A DNA stretch of 35,709 nt, from NCBI GenBank assembly GCA_025355745.1, contig JANXZA010000016.1:1-35709 (forward strand), read 5' to 3'. The notes under the pieces are model-generated. The model was not told where the DNA came from. It saw only the letters and a program-made list of their open reading frames with translations, and did not search any database. Shown piece after piece: positions 8,683-16,032 of the stretch. Both the position numbers and the translations under genes were made by a program. How positions within the stretch are numbered: position 1 is the stretch's first letter; every line of letters begins with the position of its first letter. Origin of the DNA: Rhizobacter sp. Its GTDB lineage: Bacteria > Pseudomonadota > Gammaproteobacteria > Burkholderiales > Burkholderiaceae_C.

Positions 8683-9396
8683 GTGAGCAAGGTGCTCGAC
8701 GTTCGCGGCCTGCACGCCTCCTACGGCCCTACGCATGTGCTGCACGGCCTGGACTTCGCGGTCGAAGAGGGCGGCATCACGACCATCCTGGGCGCGAATG
8801 GCGCCGGCAAGACGACGACCTTGCGCGCGGTCTGCGGCATGGTGAAGACGCGCGGCGAGATCGACTTCGCCGGCACCCGCATCGACAACCGCGCCACCGA
8901 AAGCATCGTGCGCCTCGGCGTGGCGCATGTGCCGGACGGGCGCGGCACCTTCGTCAATCTGACGGTCGAGGAGAACCTGCGCCTGGGGGCCTACACGCGG
9001 CGCGACAAGGCTGAGGTCGAGGCCGACTTCGAGCGCATGTTCGGCTACTTTCCGCGCTTGAAGGAACGCTGGCTGCAGCAGGCCGGCACCTTGTCGGGCG
9101 GCGAGCAGCAGATGCTCGCGGTGTCGCGGGCGCTGATGTTGCGGCCGCGCCTGCTGCTGCTCGACGAGCCGTCGTTCGGCCTCGCGCCGCTGATCGTGCA
9201 AGAGCTGTTCGAGATCTTCCGCAGCATCAATCAGCAAGACCGGGTCAGCATGCTGCTGGTCGAGCAGAACGCCGCGCTCGCGCTGAAGCTTGCCGACCAG
9301 GCGTATCTGCTGGAAACCGGCCGCGTCGTGATCTCGGGCACCGCCGAGGCGATCCGCAGCGACGAGGCGATCCGCCGCTCGTACCTCGGCTATTGA
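8683..9396 (+). CDS. livF: ABC transporter ATPase LivF, LIV system 1
   Basis: The second ATPase of LIV system 1, 237 residues from GTG 8683, giving the usual LivF start MSKVLDVRGLHASYGPTHVL. The frame opens earlier (GTG 8632, ATG 8638), but those starts would add a proline/arginine-rich tail not typical of LivF. An AGGG lies about eight bases upstream of 8683. Walker A is GANGAGKTTT, the signature is LSGGEQQMLAVSRAL, Walker B is LLLLDEPSFGLAP, and the H-loop region reads LLVEQN (the usual His position is Gln, as is common in LivF). It follows livG by 70 bp and precedes livH by 7 bp in one operon. Confidence 0.92.
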   Translation: MSKVLDVRGLHASYGPTHVLHGLDFAVEEGGITTILGANGAGKTTTLRAVCGMVKTRGEIDFAGTRIDNRATESIVRLGVAHVPDGRGTFVNLTVEENLRLGAYTRRDKAEVEADFERMFGYFPRLKERWLQQAGTLSGGEQQMLAVSRALMLRPRLLLLDEPSFGLAPLIVQELFEIFRSINQQDRVSMLLVEQNAALALKLADQAYLLETGRVVISGTAEAIRSDEAIRRSYLGY

Positions 9397-9403
9397 GTCC
9401 GCC

Positions 9404-10279
9404 ATGACGCTCAACGTGCTCTTGCATCAAGTGTTGTCCGGCCTGGCCACCGGCGGCATCTACGCCAGCGTGGCGCTGGCGCTGGTGATGATCTACCAGG
9501 CCACGCACCTGGTGAACTTCGCGCAGGGCGAGCTGGCGATGTTCTCGACCTACATCGCCTGGAGCCTGATGCAGGCCGGCCTGCCGTACTGGGCCGCGTT
9601 CTTCATCACGGTGGCGGTGGCGTTCGGGCTCGGCGTGCTGATCGAGCGCGTCATCGTGCAACCGGTCGAGAACGCGCCGATCCTGTCGGTGGTGATCGTC
9701 TTCATCGGTCTGCTGGTGATTTTGAACAGCCTTGCGGGCTGGATCTTCTCGTACACGATCAAGCCGTTCCCGAGCCCGTTCCCGACCCAGCCGCTGTTCG
9801 GCAATTCCTATGTGTCGTCGCACGAACTCGGCTCGATCGGCGTCACGCTGGTGGTGCTGGTGCTGGTGTTCGCGTTCTTCCGCTTCACGCCGCTCGGGCT
9901 GGCGATGCGCGCGGCGGCGCAGAACCCGGTGTCGAGCCGGCTGGTGGGCATCCGCGTCGGCTGGATGCTGGCGCTGGGCTGGGGGCTGGCCTCGGCGATC
10001 GGCGCGGTGGCCGGCATCATGGTCGCGCCCACCGTGTTCCTGGAGCCGAACATGATGTCGGGCATCCTGCTGTACGCGTTCGCGGCGGCGCTGCTCGGCG
10101 GCATCGACAGCCCGGGCGGCGCGGTGCTCGGCGGCTTCATCGTCGGCGTGCTCGAGAACGTGGTCGGCTCGGTCCTGGGCACCGAGTTGAAGCTGACGGT
10201 GGCGCTGGTGCTGATCGTCGGTGTGCTGGTGGTGCGGCCGTCGGGGCTGTTCGGCAAAGTGCACGTGACGCGGGTCTGA
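9404..10279 (+). CDS. livH: ABC transporter permease LivH, LIV system 1
   Basis: This 291-residue inner-membrane permease has about eight hydrophobic segments. The N-terminal signature VLSGLATGGIYASVALALVM and the following THLVNFAQGELAM are diagnostic of LivH. The cytoplasmic coupling loop is FTPLGLAMRAAAQNPVSSRL, followed by GI.VGWMLALGWGLAS. The C-terminal half carries the GGIDSPGGAVLGGFIVGVLE segment. It pairs with LivM to form the channel of the importer. The start ATG lies 7 bp after livF and the stop is 3 bp before livM, indicating tight translational coupling. Confidence 0.94.
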   Translation: MTLNVLLHQVLSGLATGGIYASVALALVMIYQATHLVNFAQGELAMFSTYIAWSLMQAGLPYWAAFFITVAVAFGLGVLIERVIVQPVENAPILSVVIVFIGLLVILNSLAGWIFSYTIKPFPSPFPTQPLFGNSYVSSHELGSIGVTLVVLVLVFAFFRFTPLGLAMRAAAQNPVSSRLVGIRVGWMLALGWGLASAIGAVAGIMVAPTVFLEPNMMSGILLYAFAAALLGGIDSPGGAVLGGFIVGVLENVVGSVLGTELKLTVALVLIVGVLVVRPSGLFGKVHVTRV

Positions 10280-10282
10280 ACC

Positions 10283-11308
10283 ATGGCAACGCCGCAAGCA
10301 CTCGCACCCGCACCCGCACCCGCAGCCGCACCTGCATCCCGCGCGCCGGCCTTGAGCCGCGCGAAACTCATCGGCCTGGCGCTGCTGCTCGTGGCCGCCT
10401 GCGTGCTGCCGTTCCTGGTCAGCAACTACCGCGTGTTCCAGTTCACCCTGACCCTGGTCTATGCGATCGCACTGCTCGGGCTGAACATGCTGACCGGCTA
10501 CAACGGCCAGATCTCGCTCGGCCACGGCGCGTTCTACGCCATCGGCGCGTATGTGGCGGCGATCCTGATGGACAAGTTCGGCGTGCCCTACTGGGCGACG
10601 ATTCCGGCCGCCGGTGCGGTCTGTCTCGTGGTCGGTTTCCTGTTCGGTCTGCCGGCGCTGCGCCTCGAAGGTGTGTACCTGGCGCTGGCCACGTTCGCGC
10701 TCGGTGTGGCGATGCCGCAGATCCTCAAATACAAGGGCTTCGAGCACTGGACCGGCGGCGTGCAGGGCATCGTCATCGTCAAGCCCGAGCCGCCCGAGTG
10801 GAGCGGCCTGACGCAGGACCAGTGGCTCTACTTCGTCGTGCTGGTGTGCACGGTGGCGCTGTTCGTGATCGGCTGGAACATCCTGCGCGGCCGCATGGGG
10901 CGCGCCATGGTCGCCATCCGCGACCAGCCGATAGCCGCCCAGGCGATGGGCGTGAACACCGCGATGATCAAGTCGCTGACCTTCGGCGTCTCGGCCATGT
11001 ACACCGGCATTGCCGGGGCGCTGGGGGCGATCGTGATCCAGTTCGTGGCGCCCGATTCGTTCAACGTGTTCCTGTCGATCACGCTGGTGGTGGGCGTGGT
11101 GATCGGCGGGCTGGCGTCGATTCCCGGCGCGATCTACGGTGCGCTCTTCATCCAGTTCGTGCCGAACCTCGCCGACCAGATCTCGAAGGCTGCGCCGTGG
11201 GCGATCTACGGCGTCTTCCTGATCGTGTTCATGTACGTGATGCCGAGTGGCGTCGCAGGGTTCGTCCGGATCGTCGGCGGTCGGCTGCGCCGGCTTCGGG
11301 CGCGTTGA
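10283..11308 (+). CDS. livM: ABC transporter permease LivM, LIV system 1
   Basis: This 341-residue inner-membrane permease is the partner of LivH. The signature GLNMLTGYNGQISLGHGAFY at residues 66-85 is highly typical. The later loop GRMGRAMVAIRDQPIAAQAM is the site that contacts the ATPases. The N-terminus carries an Ala/Pro repeat (residues 7-19) encoded by a CGCACC hexanucleotide run ahead of the first membrane helix (~residues 28-46); this is probably a disordered cytoplasmic tail. It follows livH by three bases. Confidence 0.94.
   Translation: MATPQALAPAPAPAAAPASRAPALSRAKLIGLALLLVAACVLPFLVSNYRVFQFTLTLVYAIALLGLNMLTGYNGQISLGHGAFYAIGAYVAAILMDKFGVPYWATIPAAGAVCLVVGFLFGLPALRLEGVYLALATFALGVAMPQILKYKGFEHWTGGVQGIVIVKPEPPEWSGLTQDQWLYFVVLVCTVALFVIGWNILRGRMGRAMVAIRDQPIAAQAMGVNTAMIKSLTFGVSAMYTGIAGALGAIVIQFVAPDSFNVFLSITLVVGVVIGGLASIPGAIYGALFIQFVPNLADQISKAAPWAIYGVFLIVFMYVMPSGVAGFVRIVGGRLRRLRAR
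10303..10328 (+). repeat. CGCACC hexanucleotide microsatellite inside livM
   Basis: Three exact CGCACC units followed by CGCAGC and CGCACC encode the Ala-Pro run near the LivM N-terminus. The unit is six bases, so gain or loss of copies keeps the frame and changes only the length of the tail. Confidence 0.75.
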
Positions 11309-11415
11309 CCAAAGTGGAGGAACAGCTTCGTGTCCTCGGGCGGATCACGGCGATCTGAGTGAGCGTGCCGGTCCGGTTTGTGTTCATCGCAGTTCATTGC
11401 ATAGAAGGAGTCATC

Positions 11416-12639
11416 ATGAAATTCAGCTCGAATCGTCGTGTGCTGTCGGCCGCCATCATCGTCGTGCTCGCGACGCTTGCCGCGCCCACGCTGGCGCAGA
11501 AGAAGTACGGCCCGGGCGCCTCCGACACCGAGATCAAGCTCGGCCAGACCATGCCGTACAGCGGCCCGGCGTCGTCCTACGGCACGATCGGCAAGCTGCA
11601 CACGGCCTACTTCAAGATGATCAACGAGGCCGGCGGCGTCAACGGCCGCAAGATCAACCTGATCAGCCTGGACGACGGCTACAGCCCGCCGAAGACGGTG
11701 GAGCAGGTGCGCAAGCTGGTCGAGCAGGACGAGGTGCTGGCGCTGTTCCAGACCCTGGGCACGCCGCCGAACTCGGCGATCCACAAGTACGTCAACGCGA
11801 AGAAGGTGCCGCACCTGCTGCTGGCCACCGGTGCCACCAAGTGGGCCGACCCGAAGAACTTTCCGTGGACTCTGGGTTTCAACCTGAGCTACCAGGCCGA
11901 GGGCAGCATCTACGCGAAGTACCTGTTGAAGAGCAAGCCGAACGCGAAGGTCGCGATCCTTTACCAGAACGACGACTTCGGCAAGGACGTGCTGAAGGGC
12001 GTGAAGGACGGCCTGGGTGCGAAGGGCGCGAAGATGATCGTCTCGGAAGCCAGCTATGAGGTCACTGATCCGACCGTCGATTCGCAGATGCTGACCTTGC
12101 AGGCGTCGGGCGCCGACACCTTCATCAACATCACGACGCCGAAGTTCGGCGCACAGGCCGTGCGCAAGGCCTTCGATTCGGGCTGGAAGCCGCTGCACAT
12201 CATCAACAACGTCAGCGCCTCGGTGGGCTCGGTGCTGGTGCCGGCGGGCCTGGACAAGGCGGTCGGCCTGATGACCTTGCAGTACTACAAGGACCCGAAC
12301 GATCCGCAGTGGAAGGACGACCCCTCGATGCTCGAATGGCGCGCCTTCATGGGCCGCTACTACCGCGACGGCGACCCGAAAGACGCGTCGAACCTCTACG
12401 CCTACATCACGGCGCAGACGATGGTCCAGATCCTGAAGCAGTGCGGCAACGACCTGACGCGCGAGAACGTGATGAAGCAGGCCGCCAACATCAAGAACCT
12501 GAAGCTGCCGCTGTTGCTGCCGGGCATGGCGCTGAACACCACACCGACCGACTTCTTCCTCGTCAAGCAGGGCCAGTTGGCGAAGTTCACCGGCACGCAG
12601 TGGCAGGGCTTCGGCGACGTGCTCAGCATCAGCGAGTGA
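11416..12639 (+). CDS. ABC transporter substrate-binding protein, LIV system 1
   Basis: This 407-residue periplasmic binding protein is of the Leu/Ile/Val-receptor fold (Peripla_BP_6). The ATG at 11416 is fixed by AGAAGGAG five bases upstream; the same frame opens earlier at 11359 without such a site. A signal peptide MKFSSNRRVLSAAIIVVLAT ends near Ala27-Gln28 (PTLA|QKK). The mature start IKLGQTMPYSGPASSYG is the standard first strand and binding loop, with the spacer INEAGGVNGRKINL next. This subgroup is often paired with acyl-CoA ligases and aromatic- or fatty-acid-type uptake rather than with amino acids, which fits the divergent ligase. The actual ligand cannot be read from sequence. It ends the first LIV operon. 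Confidence 0.93.
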   Translation: MKFSSNRRVLSAAIIVVLATLAAPTLAQKKYGPGASDTEIKLGQTMPYSGPASSYGTIGKLHTAYFKMINEAGGVNGRKINLISLDDGYSPPKTVEQVRKLVEQDEVLALFQTLGTPPNSAIHKYVNAKKVPHLLLATGATKWADPKNFPWTLGFNLSYQAEGSIYAKYLLKSKPNAKVAILYQNDDFGKDVLKGVKDGLGAKGAKMIVSEASYEVTDPTVDSQMLTLQASGADTFINITTPKFGAQAVRKAFDSGWKPLHIINNVSASVGSVLVPAGLDKAVGLMTLQYYKDPNDPQWKDDPSMLEWRAFMGRYYRDGDPKDASNLYAYITAQTMVQILKQCGNDLTRENVMKQAANIKNLKLPLLLPGMALNTTPTDFFLVKQGQLAKFTGTQWQGFGDVLSISE

Positions 12640-12652
12640 GGCCACGGCTGAA

Positions 12653-12772
12653 TAGCCAACTCACCACCGCAGAGGCGCGGAGGGCGCAGAGGAACGCAGA
12701 GGAAGACAAGAAAAATTTTTGGATTTCTCTGCGCAACTCTGCGCTTTCTGCGCCTCTGCGGTGAGTGAGTTG
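12653..12772. repeat. Long imperfect hairpin element, GCAGAGG type (copy R1)
   Basis: The left arm reads TAGCCAACTCACCACCGCAG, then repeats of the form GCGCAGAGG and ACGCAGAGG. The right arm is its imperfect reverse complement (CTCTGCGCAACTCTGCG, then CGCCTCTGCGGTGAGTGAGT). The arms meet at an A/T-rich centre (AGAAAAATTTTT, 12709-12720). The terminal TAGCC found on the left is not matched on the right, where the sequence runs into the next gene. As RNA this would fold into a stem of ~50 bp and could act as a 3' end or insulator for the LIV operon. Confidence 0.85.
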
Positions 12773-13810
12773 ATCTTTGCTTCGTGGCGGGTCAGCGCCA
12801 TCGCTGTCCTGAGCTTCGGCCTGGCGATGGCCGGCAGCGCGACGGCGCAAAGCCAGCAGCTCACCGCGCTGTGTTCCACCGACCAGGGCTGGTGCGAGCT
12901 GGCGGCCAAGGAGTTCCGGGCCCAGACCGGCATCAAGGTCTTGCAGGTTCACAAGGCGACCGGCGAAGCGCTGGCGCAGTTGCGCGCCGAGAGCCAGAAC
13001 CCGAAGACCGACCTGTGGTGGGGCGGCACCGGCGACCCGTACCTGCAAGCCGCCGAGGTCGGCCTGCTCGATGCGTACCGGCCGGCGTACCTGAACGACC
13101 TGCACGGCTGGGCGGTGCGCCAGTATGCGATGAGCGAGAACTACGTCGGCGGCTTCTACACCAGCGCGATCGGCTTCGGCTGGAACGAAGACGTGCTGCG
13201 CAAGAAGAAGCTGCCGGCGCCGAAGTGCTGGGCCGACCTGGCGGATGCGAAGTACAAGGGCGAGGTCGAGACCTCGAACCCCGGCTCGAGCGGCACCGGC
13301 TACACCATCCTGGCCGGCCTGGTGCAGCTGATGGGCGAGGACGCGGCCTTCGACTACCTCAAGAAGCTGCACCGCAACGTCACGCAGTACACGCGCAGCG
13401 GCCAGGCCCAGGCGAAGAGTGTGGCAAAGGGCGAGGTGGGCATCGGCGTGAGCTTCATCTTCGGCTTCGAGAACGAGCGCCAGCAAGGCTTCACGATGGT
13501 GAAGAGCGCCGCGCCCTGCGAAGGCACGGGCTACGAGATCGGCGGCATCGCGCTGGTCAAGGGCGGGCGCAACCGCGAGGCCGCGCGCCGCTATTACGAC
13601 TGGCTGATGAGCCCGGCCGGGCAGGGCATCGGCGCGAAGGCCAATTCACTGCAGGTGCCGGCGAACAAGACCTTCACGCCCGACGCGCGCATCCCGAACC
13701 TCGACAACGTGCGCCTCATCAAGTACGACTTCCAGAAGTACGGCAAGGCGGTGGAGCGCAAGCGCCTGATCGAGCGCTGGGAGCGCGAGGTCAACGCGCT
13801 GCCTCGGTAG
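12761..13810 (+). CDS. Orphan ABC substrate-binding protein, iron/putrescine (SBP_bac_6-like) class
   Basis: This ~349-residue periplasmic binding protein is of the extracellular solute-binding family that includes FbpA/AfuA and 2-aminoethylphosphonate receptors. Features are the signal peptide with cleavage near SATA|QSQQL, then LTALCSTDQGWCELAAKEF and TDLWWGGTGDPYLQAAEVGL, with VETSNPGSSGTGYTIL later. GTG 12761 and TTG 12770 are the likely starts; both lie in the right arm of the hairpin repeat. A TTG at 12719 would place the N-terminus inside the repeat. No cognate permease or ATPase is nearby, so it is an orphan, perhaps serving a distant transporter or a two-component sensor. No good Shine-Dalgarno is seen. 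Confidence 0.88.
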   Translation: MSELIFASWRVSAIAVLSFGLAMAGSATAQSQQLTALCSTDQGWCELAAKEFRAQTGIKVLQVHKATGEALAQLRAESQNPKTDLWWGGTGDPYLQAAEVGLLDAYRPAYLNDLHGWAVRQYAMSENYVGGFYTSAIGFGWNEDVLRKKKLPAPKCWADLADAKYKGEVETSNPGSSGTGYTILAGLVQLMGEDAAFDYLKKLHRNVTQYTRSGQAQAKSVAKGEVGIGVSFIFGFENERQQGFTMVKSAAPCEGTGYEIGGIALVKGGRNREAARRYYDWLMSPAGQGIGAKANSLQVPANKTFTPDARIPNLDNVRLIKYDFQKYGKAVERKRLIERWEREVNALPR

Positions 13811-13839
13811 CGTGGCGCGCTTGCCCGGCCGCGCCCCAC

Positions 13840-13845
13840 TAGAAT
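13840..13845 (+). promoter_or_regulatory. Candidate -10 element (TAGAAT) upstream of psd
   Basis: The string CCACTAGAATTCG surrounds TAGAAT 17-29 bp before the psd start. Almost the same string, CCACTAGAATTCGGGGC, lies upstream of tyrS. No convincing -35 hexamer is found at the standard spacing; TTGCCC at 13821 leaves only 13 bp. Confidence 0.35.
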
Positions 13846-13861
13846 TCGCGGCTTCGTCAAC

Positions 13862-14746
13862 GTGGCCGCCACCGTGTCCGACCGCCTCAAAGTCCTGCCC
13901 CAATACTTCCTGCCAAAGCGGGCGCTGACGGCCTATGCAGGGTGGCGCGCATCGCGCCGCTGGGGCGAGCGCACGACGAAGCTGATCGCTGATTTCGTCG
14001 CCAAATACGGCGTCGACATGGGCGAGGCGGCCGACCCCGACATCGCCCACTACCCGAGCTTCAACGAGTTCTTCACGCGCGCACTGAAGCCCGGCGCGCG
14101 GCCGCTCGCGACGGCCGATCTGGTATGCCCGGTGGACGGTGCAATCAGCCAGTTCGGCGCCATCGAACGCGATCAGATCTTCCAGGCCAAGGGCCATCAC
14201 TACTCGACCACCGCGCTCGTCGGTGGCGACGCCGCACTCGCTGCGCCGTTCGAGAACGGCCACTTCGCGACGATCTACCTGAGCCCGAAGGACTACCACC
14301 GCATCCACATGCCGTGCGACGGCCGGCTGCTGCGCATGATCCATGTGCCGGGCGACCTGTTTTCGGTGAACCCGACGACGGCGCGCGGCGTGCCGGGGCT
14401 GTTCGCGCGCAACGAGCGCGTCGTCTGCGTGTTCGACTCGGCGCGCGGCCCGTTCGGGCTGGCGCTGGTGGGCGCCACCATCGTCGGCAGCATGGCCACG
14501 GTGTGGCACGGCGTGGTCAACCCACCGCGCAGCGCGAGCTTGCGCGAGTGGCGCTATGACGATCGGCACATCGCGCTGAAGCTGGGCGACGAGATGGGCC
14601 GCTTCCTGCTTGGCTCGACGGTGGTGCTGCTGTTCCCGCGCAACGCGCATGACGCGCATGACCCGGGTTGTGACTTGCGCTTCAACCCGTTGTGGACGGC
14701 GGCGCGGCCGGTGCGCCTCGGCGAGGCGATGGCGAACTGGCGGTAG
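13862..14746 (+). CDS. psd: Phosphatidylserine decarboxylase proenzyme
   Basis: Converts phosphatidylserine to phosphatidylethanolamine at the inner membrane. The proenzyme self-cleaves at the LGST motif (residues 250-253), with Ser252 becoming the pyruvoyl group on the alpha chain. The catalytic partners are present: Asp92 in PVDGAISQFG and His149 in YHRIHMPCDG. The N-terminal LPQYFLPKRALTAYAGWRAS and YPSFNEFFTRALKPG are classic for the PSD-B group. The start could be GTG 13862 or GTG 13874; the latter gives the commoner MSDRLKVLPQYF. Neither has a strong Shine-Dalgarno. The 3' end overlaps the convergent DUF3037 gene by 65 bp. Confidence 0.95.
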   Translation: MAATVSDRLKVLPQYFLPKRALTAYAGWRASRRWGERTTKLIADFVAKYGVDMGEAADPDIAHYPSFNEFFTRALKPGARPLATADLVCPVDGAISQFGAIERDQIFQAKGHHYSTTALVGGDAALAAPFENGHFATIYLSPKDYHRIHMPCDGRLLRMIHVPGDLFSVNPTTARGVPGLFARNERVVCVFDSARGPFGLALVGATIVGSMATVWHGVVNPPRSASLREWRYDDRHIALKLGDEMGRFLLGSTVVLLFPRNAHDAHDPGCDLRFNPLWTAARPVRLGEAMANWR

Positions 14747-15128
14747 CGCGCACCATCTTCTGCATCAACGCGTCGAGTAGCGCCGCTATGTCGGTGCACC
14801 GCCCGGTGTGCACGGCCGAGGTCTGAAGGCTCGAACTGCGCGGCGCCACCAGCCAGTGGAAGCGCTCGCGCACCGAGAGCCGGCCAAGCGCGCCGGCCGC
14901 ATCGCCGCCCGCGCAGATCAATGGGATCGTCGCCAGCGCGGCGCGAATGCCGGCCAGGTCGGCGCCCGGGTCGAGCGCCAGCAATCGCGCCTCGTCGAGT
15001 TCGATGCCGGCCTGCAGCAGCCCTAGCGCGGCGCACGAGACGATCACACCAGCGTTGACGAACTCGCCGCGCTCGACGCGCGGCACGACGCGCACCACCG
15101 CATAGTCATACGTGTGCAGATCGGGCAC
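14682..15128 (-). CDS. DUF3037 protein, partner of a HipA-like kinase
   Basis: A 148-residue protein with the DUF3037 pattern: YDYAVVRVVPRVERGEFVNA near the N-terminus (residues 8-27), an internal LDEARLLALDPGADL and a late RERFHWLVAPRSSSLQTSAV. The start overlaps the end of the upstream HipA-like kinase gene by 23 bp, so the two are surely translated together. Kinase plus DUF3037 is a recurrent gene pair in proteobacteria and other phyla; I know of no established function for it. The last ~20 residues (serine/proline-rich) are encoded antisense to the psd C-terminus and may be poorly conserved. Confidence 0.88.
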   Translation of the reverse strand: MPDLHTYDYAVVRVVPRVERGEFVNAGVIVSCAALGLLQAGIELDEARLLALDPGADLAGIRAALATIPLICAGGDAAGALGRLSVRERFHWLVAPRSSSLQTSAVHTGRCTDIAALLDALMQKMVRATASSPSPRRGAPAAPPSTTG

Positions 15129-15909
15129 GAACGGCCTCCTCGAAGAAGGCGCGCGGCGCGGCGAGGCGGTGCGTCAGGTACCGAACATAAGCTGCGCGGT
15201 GAGCGGCATGGCTGGCGAACGAGGTCTCGTCTTCCAGCCAGGCATCGGGAATGAGCTGCACGATGGCGTCGATGCGTTCGGGCGTGAGCTGCTGCGTCAT
15301 CCACACATCGGCGGCGTCGAGTGCACTCGCGAACGGCAGCAGCACATGGTCCTTGATGAGCGCGAACGGGCTGGTCGCGCGGTCTATGAAGTCGCGCCAG
15401 TCGTGGTGGAAGTAGAGCGCCGCGCCGTGGTCGATGAGCCAGAGCTTGCCATGCCAGACCAGCATGTTGGTGTTGCGCGCTGTGCGGTCGAGGTTGCTGA
15501 CGAAGGCATCGAACCAGACGATGCGCGAGGCGAGCTCGGCGCCGGGCTGCAGCGCCAGCGGATCGAAGGTGACCGAGCCCGGCAGGTAGTCGAGCGCCAG
15601 GTTCAGGCCGACGCTGCCGCGCACCAGGTCGGCACTGGCGCGGATCAGGTCTTGTATCTCCGGGTCGGGCTCGGTGCGGGCCAGGTCCGGGTGCAGTTCG
15701 GCAAAGACGATCTCGGGCACCGGCAGGCCGCAGGCGCGGGCCATCTCGCCGGCCAGCAGTTCGGCAATGAGTGCGCGCGGGCCCTGGCCGGCGCCGCGGA
15801 ACTTGAGCACGTACAGGCCGTCGTCGTCGGCCTCGACGATGGCCGGCAGCGAGCCGCCTTCACGCAGCGGCGTGATGTAGCGGGTGGCGGAGACGGTGCG
15901 AAGCTGCAT
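15106..15909 (-). CDS. HipA-like kinase-fold protein (HipA_2 class)
   Basis: A 267-residue protein of the HipA-related family paired with DUF3037 (old annotations sometimes call it an aminotransferase, wrongly). The kinase-fold landmarks are GGSLPAIVEADDDGLYVLKF with Lys36 as the ATP lysine, and Glu50 in LIAELLAGEMAR. The catalytic loop is SNLDRTARNTNMLVW (Asp141, Asn146/Asn148), and the metal motif is LWLIDHGAALYFHH with Asp160. It is shorter than true HipA (~440) and lacks a HipB-type DNA-binding partner next to it. The target of phosphorylation is unknown. It is divergent from the flavoprotein gene, with a 14-bp palindrome between them. Confidence 0.88.
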   Translation of the reverse strand: MQLRTVSATRYITPLREGGSLPAIVEADDDGLYVLKFRGAGQGPRALIAELLAGEMARACGLPVPEIVFAELHPDLARTEPDPEIQDLIRASADLVRGSVGLNLALDYLPGSVTFDPLALQPGAELASRIVWFDAFVSNLDRTARNTNMLVWHGKLWLIDHGAALYFHHDWRDFIDRATSPFALIKDHVLLPFASALDAADVWMTQQLTPERIDAIVQLIPDAWLEDETSFASHAAHRAAYVRYLTHRLAAPRAFFEEAVRARSAHV

Positions 15910-15982
15910 GCCGGCATTTTGCTGTAGGACGCGGACAGCGCCAGCTTGAGTGGCCGTCCGACAAGGATCAAAGCAAGCGCTG

Positions 15983-15996
15983 CGGATCCTGATCCG
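15983..15996. promoter_or_regulatory. Perfect inverted repeat between divergent genes (possible operator)
   Basis: CGGATC-CT-GATCCG is a perfect 6-bp inverted repeat 74 bp upstream of the HipA-like gene and 37 bp upstream of the flavoprotein start. A further GGATCA at 15965 extends the symmetry. The position suits a repressor site but no binding protein is identified. Confidence 0.35.
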
Positions 15997-16032
15997 TTCT
16001 CAACATCATGTGTTCAATTTCAGGGGCTTTCG

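Noticed and set aside
9245-10747. Minus-strand reading frame of 500 codons
   Set aside because: Antisense to the liv operon; His/Arg/Gln-rich shadow sequence.
12653-12772. CRISPR-like array because of the repeated GCAGAGG words
   Set aside because: The units are 9-10 bp, unspaced and symmetrical about a centre, so they form a hairpin and not repeats with spacers; no cas genes are present.
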